Below, piece by piece: positions 56,677 to 64,000 of a stretch of 64,000 bases of DNA. The stretch spans positions 16,101,775 through 16,165,774 of the forward strand of contig NC_092264.1 of assembly GCF_036320965.1 (NCBI RefSeq), given 5' to 3'. The position numbers and the translations under genes are program-made. This DNA is from Panulirus ornatus. Lineage: Eukaryota > Arthropoda > Malacostraca > Decapoda > Palinuridae. The notes under the pieces were generated by a model. That model searched no databases. It had not been told where the DNA came from and saw only the letters and a program-made list of their open reading frames with translations. Numbering within the stretch: the stretch's first letter is position 1; the number at the start of each line of letters is the position of its first letter.

Positions 56677-59600
56677 CTGCAATAAATGAAAAGTAAAGGT
56701 TTGTAAAAGAAATGAGATGGGTGAAAAGAAAGATTGGTACTGTGAAGAATGCATGAGTATATGCATATGCGCCTGCGAATATGAAGACTGCATGAGGTAA
56801 GGATGAAATCTGAATGACTGTATAATTGGTTTTGAGAAGGAGAGAAACATGGTGGTACTGAGTGATATGAATGCAAAGGCAGGATGTGATGAAATAGGCA
56901 GGATAGTTGGTAAATGAGGAGTGCCTAGAATAAATGAAAATGGAAGTTATCTTGTGGATGTCTGTGTTGAGAAGGGTTTATTCCTTGCAAACCCCTTTTT
57001 TCAGCACAAGATGATCCACATGTAAACATACATAGATAAGAAATGATGGAAAATAAGAATAAAAGGTTGAGAAAGGCTGTGGTAAATGCTAGATAACAGA
57101 GAGGATTCTTTAGAGACTCTTACCATTTTGCAGTTCTTGTAGGGTTGAGGATTAGGAAGACGTGGATGTATGGTGTATGGAAGAATAGAGAGGATGAATC
57201 AGAAAGAATGTAAGGAGGAGTATGAAAAGATGGTGACTGAAAGTTTAGATGGAAGTGAAACAAACATAGGGGTGCAGTAATGTGTGAATGAGATGTTTAA
57301 GATGTTTACAGAAAGACTTGGATGTAAAATTAGTTGATGGATACAAGGTTGTGAAAGACAAGATTAAAAAGAGAAATACATGGTGGATGGAGGAGATTCG
57401 AAATGGTGTGGAAGAGAAGAAAAGGTATATGGTAGACTACTCAAAAGGAATGTACTGATGGAAGCTCAGCAAAACACGAGGGAAGAATATAAGATGTGTT
57501 GGTGTTATATTAAGATGCTGACAGAGGAAAGCACTGAAAGACTAATAAAGATTATGGAAGAAAGTTGAGTGAAAAGTTTAGGGAAAATAAGATTTTGTAC
57601 TGGAAGGAGGTAACAAAGGAAAGAGATGGATGTAAGAATGGATATGTTAATGTGAGAAGTAAGAAAGGGGAGCTGCTGAATCAAAAGAAGGAAGTGAAAG
57701 GAAGATGGAAAGAGTATTTTGAAGAACTGATGAATGTGGGAGAAGGTGAGGCAGCAGCTGTTACATAAACAGGCATGGAGGAAGGAGGAAAAAGGATAAA
57801 AGTGCATGGAGCTTTAGTAAGATGGGAGGTAAACAGGTCAATAATGAGGTTGAAGGTAAAAAAAGCACCCACAGAGTATGGAATTACATCTGAAAAGGTG
57901 AATTATGGAGGGAAAAAGCATAATAGAACGGATGCACTTGATATGTAATTTAGCATGGAAACAGGGGGTTGTGCCTGAGGATTGGATAAAAGTTATTATT
58001 GTTCGTTTATTCAAAGGAAAAGGTGCTAAGGATGTATTTAGAAATTATTGGGGAATGAATCTGTTAAGTATACCACGAAAAGAGTATGCAAGAGTGATGA
58101 CTGACAGAGTAACGAAAGTGACTGAATGCAGACTAAGTGAGAAGTGAGGGGGTTTTAGGAAAGGTAGGGCATGTGTGTCAATGGATTGAACCAGGACATG
58201 TGAAGCATTTGGGGTAAACCATGGAAAGTTTTGAGGGGCCTGGATGTGGAAAGGGAGCTGTGGTTTTGTTGCATTACACATAACAGCTAGAGACTGAGTG
58301 TGAACAAATGTGGCCTTTGCTGTCTTTTCCTAGCACTACCTTGCACGCCCGAGGGGGAGGGAGGTGCCATTTTTAATGTGTGGCAGGGTGGCGATGGGAA
58401 TGGATGAAGGCAGCAAGTATGGATATGTACATGTGTATATATGTTTATGTCTGTGTATGTATATGTTGAAATGTATAGTTATGTATATATGCGTGTGTGG
58501 GCATTCATGTATATACATGTGTATGTGGGTGGGTTGGGCCATTCTTGAGTCTGTTTCCTTGTGCTACCACGCTAACATGGGAAACAGCGACTAAGTATAA
58601 TAATAAAAAAAATGAAGAGAAAAAGAAAATATCCAATACTCACTGATATTTTCTCTTATCATATCCAAACATTCTTCTGATTTCACTTGAGAAATCCATT
58701 TCTTCTTCTCCATCATCAATAAAGTCATCCATTTCAGAATCATATTCTTCTTCAGAGTCACTCTCAATGCGTCTTTTAGGAGGAGGATTGTATTGAGGCC
58801 TTCTCCGTACATCTGGTGGTGGGAACTCCCTCACTTTATCTTTTGAAGGAGGCTTCTGTGGTTTAGATTTCTTCATATCTTTTAGGGGAAAATCTGCAGA
58901 CTTTTGAGGTTTCATATTCTTGGAAGTATAATCTTGAGAAGTAACATTCTGAGTTTTGGCAACTGGTGGCTTGAAACTTTGCATGGGTTTGGATTCTTTT
59001 ACTTGAGGAGGATCATGTGCCTTCTGGCCTCCTGGAACTGCAAAATACTTTGATCTGTCAATTATTTTTGGTTCAGCCTTGGGCTTTTGCAAAGCCTGTT
59101 GTAATTTACTGTTATTTTCATGCTTTTTATTGTTCTTTTCACCATCTTTCCTAATTTTTTCTGAATCATATGAATCACTTTTTTGTTCCTTATCCTTTGG
59201 TTTATCTACTTCCTTCTTCTCAGGAGGTAATTTACCCATTCTTTTCAATTTTCTTCTTCTTTCATCCTCCAGTTCTTCTTTTTCTTTGGCTGTTAGAGGT
59301 CGGCCCACATCTTTCTTTTTCTCCTTTTCCTTTTTTTCTTCCTTTACTTCAGGCAGAGGTTCTGTTTGTTTCTTCTTTGCAACTCTAAGAAGCTCCTCAA
59401 AACTCATTGGAGGTGGTGCTACCTTAGATTTATTCTTCTCTTTGTGCTTTTTGTGTTTTTCCTTTATACTATTTTCTTTCTCTTTTTCTTTATCATTATC
59501 ATACTTAAAGTTGTTGTATTTATCACTCTTGTAATTGGTGAGATTAATATTAACAGTTCTCTGGCTAGATGATGGAGGAGACTTTTCCTCAGAGGTGCTT

Positions 59601-59728
59601 GGAAGGATATCATACTCATCACCATCATTTATAAAATCATCACTTGCTGAATACTTGCGTTTACGTTTTCTCTTTCGTGGCCCTAATTCATCTTCCTCTT
59701 CTTTCTTTAAAGTGTTGATTACCCTGTT
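56499..59728 (-). CDS. SPTY2D1: SPT2/SPTY2D1 homolog, 3' two coding exons (partial gene)
   Basis: SPT2 is a nuclear histone H3-H4 chaperone acting during transcription and ribosomal DNA expression. Two exons, 59728-58644 and 56676-56499, splice in phase (CA|A, Gln) to 420 residues and a stop. Features in order are a basic RKRKRKRKYS stretch, APPPMSFEELLRVAKKKQ (the conserved central SPT2 motif), a long Lys/Glu/Pro-rich low-complexity region, EEEYDSEMDDFIDDGEEE then SSEIRRMFGYDKRKY, and the C-terminal histone-binding helices MEASYSQMEKEEKISAKIGL and KEDLEDMRREEEEKK. The amino-terminal exon(s), which in the family begin MDFxxLL, were not found between 59729 and 64000 and must lie beyond the window. 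The gene is convergent with RPAP3, about 5.3 kb away. Confidence 0.92.
56815..58600 (+). mobile_element. Older RTE lineage copy Q with main-family 3' tail, filling SPT2's last intron
   Basis: An endonuclease motif (VVLSDMNAKAGCDEIG) starts the copy. The linker is EKFRENKILYWKEVTKERDG, then GRWKEYFEELMNVGEGE. The RT entry reads LKVKKAPTEYGITSEKV, VVPEDWIKVIIVRLFKGKGA and LLSIPRKEYARVMTDRV. At about 58165 the RT core ends after FRKGRACV and jumps to TCAATGGATTGAACCAGG, the main-family end and long 3' UTR with a hairpin at about 58563. It is antisense to SPT2 and occupies almost all of the 56677-58643 intron. Confidence 0.85.
58644..59728 (-). CDS. SPTY2D1: SPT2 penultimate coding exon
   Basis: On the minus strand the acceptor is tttctttcag|AACAGG (exon begins in phase 0 with NRVINTLKKEEEDELGP) and the donor is AAATATCA|gtgagt. 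The exon is 1,085 nt with no internal stop. It holds the conserved APPPMSFEELL motif and the acidic EEYDSEMDDFIDDGEEEMDF segment that leads into the histone-binding domain. Confidence 0.93.
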
Positions 59729-60824
59729 CTGAAAGAAAAGAAACGGTATCATGATAACTATCACAAAATCATGTGTCCAATAATTAGACGAAAATTATCC
59801 AATCTTTTATGTATAAATATATCCATATATCAACACCATATTTGTTTTTCAGTTTCACAAACTCATCCATTCATATGGCCTATATCCCTATGATTTTCTT
59901 ATTCTTCACAACCAATTTTCTTATTCCATCAAGAGAATTCATCTCTTAAACTTAAGTTCTCATTTTACAGACTCATACTATTTTGCAATACAATAATGTG
60001 TTTCTTACTGATTTCCTTATTCCTCACTTACTGCTCAACTCACATTACATCACCTTCAAAAAAAATTTATTTCTACTGCTTGCATTCAAATTGTTGCTCC
60101 ACTATTAAATACTTACTTCACACAACCACACAAAAGAGTGTGTGTTACCATTCCTTCTATGAAATCTCACCATATCAAATGAAACACTTCTCTTCACAGC
60201 TTCCTTTAGATAACAGCAACTTGCATGCTTTCTAACAAAGATAATCTATTCTGACTCTGTTCTCATACTTCACGACCTCGATTTTATTTGTCCTCATTTA
60301 GCTTTCCTGACACACATACTCCTCTAATTCCCCTCTTTCCTGTACCTCTTCTACTAACCCCACCATTACTACTGTATGAAGCACTACATAAACTCTGCAT
60401 TGTATAACATAACTACCTACCTTTAAGTTCATTCATATACTTTCTTGATGTCTTCAATTACATCCGTTCCACTTTTTGTAATTCCACTATTACAGTACCA
60501 CCATGCTATCACCCATTTTATAAGTACATTCCCTATTTCTCACTCCTTACAAAGCTCTTTAATTCTGTACCACTGCATTCACTGCCAACCTTAATATTTA
60601 TCACATCACATACACATTCGATGACCACAAAGAATTAGCAAATCATTATCATATAAAACATTACATTAACCTTTTTCCGTATTATAATTCAACGTTTTTG
60701 CTAACAAATGCTACACTTCTTTAAAGAAGGTTCACTAATTTTGGTATCTTTCTCCAGGGTTTCTAAAAATCTATGTAACTATATCAATACTTAAATTGCC
60801 TTGGAAATTCCCCTCTGGTGGCAG
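59729..60824 (-). other. SPT2 upstream intron (inferred)
   Basis: It begins at the acceptor of the SPT2 penultimate exon. No further SPT2 exon was found through 64000, so this is probably part of a long intron. Apart from the RTE and Tigger fragments downstream, nothing is recognised. Confidence 0.5.
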
Positions 60825-60985
60825 CTTTGTTTCAATCAGAGCTAGAACATCCAGGTTCCTTTCCTTCACATACTCCCTATCTCTCCATTATTCTCATTCT
60901 GGTTACATCCAAACACATTCAGACACACTAGCCTGAGCCTTTAAAGAGGATAAGCACTCCTCGCTTGACTCCTCCTTTTGCTTGA
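60825..60985 (-). mobile_element. RTE 5' end fragment (start of endonuclease and 5' leader)
   Basis: It matches the 5' end of copy P (aacatccaggttcctttcct ... ggttacatccaaacacattc). It extends past P with CTAGCCTGAGCCTTTAAAGA, so it may show leader sequence lacking elsewhere in the window. Confidence 0.6.
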
Positions 60986-61297
60986 GCTTTTAGAAATTCA
61001 CAGCGATCTCTGCCACCTGATGTGACCAGCAGATGAGCCTAGACCTTGTTTTAATGTTGTTCTTACTCCATTCTTCTAGGTAAGCTCTCACACTATCACT
61101 AAATGGTCAACACTGTGAACAGATGGAGGCAGCAGGACCAGCAATCCAATCAGAGAGTGACACACCAAGGTATCCAACCAGGTGACCATCACTTGCTGGG
61201 ATTGCTGGAATCAGTATCTCCTGAGAAAGACCACTGAATGGTTGAAACATTAAGGTAAGTCTCAGCTCTAACCATTTGTTTCCGTACCATTCTGTTT

Positions 61298-61398
61298 GCC
61301 ACATATCTCATGTATATGAAAATATCCCAAAATCCAAAAAATTGAAAATCCTAAATACTTCTGGTCCCAGGCATTTTGGGTAAAGGATAATCAACCTG
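61298..61398 (-). mobile_element. Tigger-like terminal fragment
   Basis: The + strand ends ATAATCAACCTG followed by TA. The reverse complement starts CAGGTTGATTATCC and continues through GGACCAGAAGTATTT, matching the terminal repeat at 46348 for about 100 bp. It is flanked by TA, as expected for a Tc1/mariner-superfamily end. Confidence 0.75.
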
Positions 61399-61699
61399 TA
61401 CTTTGCTATAACATCATTGAAATATGCATGATAAAAACATAGACAAGTAGATAATGTATTCTAACAGCAGAAGCTGTTTTTTGATACATCAAAAAAATAG
61501 GGGTAACAGAGAGAGAGAAAGATCCAGAAATTTTGCTATAACCATGAGTTTCTGACCAGTATTAAATCTCAGTACCTCTAATTAACCATCCTGTACTCCT
61601 ACAATTTTCTTTGACATTCCTTCCAGATAATAATGAAATTCCTACACGAACTGTGAATGTGAACAGAAATGAAAATACTTTCCCAGTTGGTGGGATACA

Positions 61700-62140
61700 A
61701 TTCAGATGGTATTTTGCTGTGGCATAAATAGTATTGACGAAGCTGAAGAGGGTGTGCTGAAATTTTCTGAACAAATGAAGAGGATGAGTTCGGAGAGATT
61801 GACAAAGGTGGAGGGGACAAGGAGAAGGAAAAGACCAAACTGGAAATGGAAGGATGGAATGAAAAATGTTTTGAATGTTTGGGGCCTGAACATGCTGGAG
61901 GTTATAAGGAATGCATGGAATACAGCGAACTGGAGTGATGTGGCAAAGTGGGAGCAACATGCCCCGTGTATACATCGCATATGAAGCAGTCAGGAGGGAC
62001 CATGGAAAAGTCTGTGGGACCTTGCTGTGGTGCATTATATGTTACAGCAAGAGTAGGTATGAGAACGAATGGGGCTATTACTTTCTCTATTCCTGCCACT
62101 ACCTTGCTAATGAGGGAAACAGTTGCAGCAGTCAGTCTAC
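61700..62140 (+). mobile_element. Diverged RTE C-terminal domain and 3' tail
   Basis: The readable text is DEAEEGVLKFSEQMKRMSSE, RPNWKWKDGMKNVLNVWGLN and NTANWSDVAKWEQHA, then a 3' UTR ending in a drifted hairpin CTACCTTGCTAATGAGGGAA. It is clearly related to the main family but much older. Confidence 0.8.
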
Positions 62141-62221
62141 AGTCAACCTAGCTGTTCGTCCACCCCTAGAGGTTGGTCAATAAAATTGATAACTTGCTCG
62201 AGTTAGGGTTTATATATATAT

Positions 62222-63882
62222 ATTGGATGATTGGATGGTATTGCAGTGGAATTTATTAAAAAGGGGGGTGACTGTATTGTTGACTGGTTGGTAAGGTTAT
62301 TTAATGTATGTATGACTCATGGTGAGGTGCCTGAGGATTGGCGGAATGCGTGCATAGTGCCATTGTACAAAGGCAAAGGGGATAAGAGTGAGTGCTCAAA
62401 TTACAGAGGTATAAGTTTGTTGAGTATTCCTGGTAAATTATATGGGAGGGTATTGATTGAGAGGGTGAAGGCATGTACAGAGCATCAGATTGGGGAAGAG
62501 CAGTGCGGTTTCAGAAGTGGTAGAGGATGTGTGGATCAGGTGTTTGCTTTGAAGAATGTATGTGAGAAATACTTAGAAAAGCAAATGGATTTGTATGTAG
62601 CATTTATGGATCTGGAGAAGGCATATGATAGAGTTGATAGAGATGCTCTGTGGAAGGTATTAAGAATATATGGTGTGGGAGGAAAGTTGTTAGAAGCAGT
62701 GAAAAGTTTTTATCGAGGATGTAAGGCATGTGTACGTGTAGGAAGAGAGGAAAGTGATTGGTTCTCAGTGAATGTAGGTTTGCGGCAGGGGTGTGTGATG
62801 TCTCCATGGTTGTTTAATTTGTTTATGGATGGGGTTGTTAGGGAGGTAAATGCAAGAGTCCTGGAAAGAGGGGCAAGTATGAAGTCTGTTGGGGATGAGA
62901 GAGCTTGGGAAGTGAGTCAGTTGTTGTTCGCTGATGATACAGCGCTGGTGGCTGATTCATGGGAGAAACTGCAGAAGCTGGTGACTGAGTTTGGTAGTGT
63001 GTGGAAGAAGAAAGTTAAGAGTAAATGTGAATAAGAGCAAGGTTATTAGGTACAGTAGGGGTGAGGGTCAAGTCAATTGGGAGGTGAGTTTGAATGGAGA
63101 AAAACTGGAGGAAGTGAAGTGTTTTAGATATCTGGGAGTGGATCTGTCAGCGGATGGAACCATGGAAGCGGAAGTGGATCATAGGGTGGGGGAGGGGGCG
63201 AAAATTTTGGGAGCCTTGAAAAATGTGTGGAAGTCGAGAACATTATCTCGGAAAGCAAAAATGGGTATGTTTGAAGGAATAGTGGTTCCAACAATGTTGT
63301 ATGGTTGCGAGGCGTGGGCTATGGATAGAGATGTGCGCAGGAGGATGGATGTGCTGGAAATGAGATGTTTGAGGACAATGTGTGGTGTGAGGTGGTTTGA
63401 TCGAGTAAGTAACGTAAGGGTAAGAGAGATGTGTGGAAATAAAAAGAGCGTGGTTGAGAGAGCAGAAGAGGGTGTTTTGAAATGGTTTGGGCACATGGAG
63501 AGAATGAGTGAGGAAAGATTGACCAAGAGGATATATGTGTCGGAGGTGGAGGGAACGAGGAGAAGAGGGAGACCAAATTGGAGGTGGAAAGATGGAGTGA
63601 AAAAGATTTTGTGTGATCGGGGCCTGAACATGCAGGAGGGTGAAAGGAGGGCAAGGAATAGAGTGAATTGGAGCGATGTGGTATACAGGGGTTGACGTGC
63701 TGTCAGTGGATTGAATCAAGGCATGTGAAGCGTCTGGGGTAAACCATGGAAAGCTGTGTAGGTATGTATATTTGCGTGTGTGGACGTATGTACATGTGTA
63801 TGGGGGGGGGTTGGGCCATTTCTTTCGTCTGTTTCCTTGCGCTACCTCGCAAACGCGGGAGACAGCGACAAAGTATAAAAAA

Positions 63883-63898
<16 letters not shown>
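62222..63898 (+). mobile_element. RTE-like copy T, 5'-truncated, young, one frameshift
   Basis: The copy starts after a short TA run at LDGIAVEFIKKGGDCIVDWL. RT motifs A, B (GLRQGCVMSPWLFNLFMDG) and C (FADDTALVADS) and the C-terminal domain are all present. A 2-base loss at about 62995 (GGTAGTG versus GGTAAAGTG in relatives) splits the frame into 62231-63034 and 62991-63695. The short 3' UTR and hairpin precede a poly-A of about 22 at 63878. Subfamily markers SADGTM, RRRGRP and ILCDRG are shared with copies G and L. Confidence 0.93.

Positions 63899-63931
<33 letters not shown>
63878..63931. repeat. Poly-A followed by (TA)n
   Basis: A-run of about 22 then about 15 TA units, the 3' end of copy T. 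Confidence 0.95.
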
Positions 63932-63939
63932 GTATAAAA

Positions 63940-64000
63940 GAAAATTGATTGAGAGGGTAAAAGCATGTACAAAGCATCAGATTGTGGAAGAGCAGTGTGG
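63940..64000 (+). mobile_element. Start of another RTE copy, runs off the window
   Basis: It reads KLIERVKACTKHQIVEEQCG, the RT segment of the main family, directly after (TA)n 63899-63930 that follows copy T. Only about 60 bases are visible. Confidence 0.8.

Noticed and set aside
56499..58600. Reading the + strand frames at 57380-58147 as a host gene
   Set aside because: The sequence matches RTE linker and RT entry motifs and ends in the RTE 3' tail, so it is retroelement sequence.

Overview
The window is animal nuclear DNA. It has spliced genes with GT-AG introns of 1 to 10 kb, abundant non-LTR retrotransposons, and AT, TG and TATG microsatellites. The dominant repeat, with its 3' signature GCTACCTCGC..GCGGGAGACAGCGA, and the overall texture suggest a large repeat-rich arthropod genome, most likely a decapod crustacean. 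That placement is an inference; the presence of two metazoan genes is much firmer.

Two real genes are visible and lie tail to tail. On the + strand, RPAP3 (R2TP/HSP90 co-chaperone subunit, Drosophila Spag-like) has ten coding exons between 5407 and 51240. All exon phases match and give an uninterrupted 591-residue protein with a conserved N-terminus, one TPR domain with a complete carboxylate clamp, and the RPAP3_C domain. On the - strand, the last two coding exons of SPT2/SPTY2D1 (histone H3-H4 chaperone) lie at 59728-58644 and 56676-56499; its 5' exons are not in the window.

Nearly everything else is mobile or repetitive DNA. The main family is an RTE-clade-like element (endonuclease + reverse transcriptase + C-terminal domain, TG-rich 3' UTR, conserved 3' hairpin) with about a dozen mostly 5'-truncated copies on both strands. 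An older, divergent RTE lineage is present at 32.7-34.4, 56.8-58.6 and 61.7-62.1 kb. There are also decayed Jockey-like endonuclease and RT fragments, Tigger/pogo-like DNA transposon fragments (one resembling a mammalian Tigger-type repeat), a tRNA-derived SINE, a roughly 235-bp short element whose 3' end matches the RTE 3' end, and several minisatellites.

Layout: 1-2.2 kb RTE tail, 16-bp/64-bp minisatellite, SINE; 4-4.9 kb Jockey fossil; 5.4-51.2 kb RPAP3, whose introns hold most RTE copies, including a 2.69-kb tandem duplication at 9.47-14.85 kb that looks like recombination between two RTE copies, and a nested RTE at 43.5-44.4 kb; 51.2-56.5 kb intergenic; 56.5-59.7 kb SPT2 with an RTE filling its last intron; 59.7-64 kb the upstream SPT2 intron or flank with RTE and Tigger pieces.

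No unknown multi-gene system was found. The most interesting material concerns retroelement biology: a shared LINE/short-element 3' hairpin, two 3' UTR subfamilies, a chimeric RTE, and the recombination-generated array.
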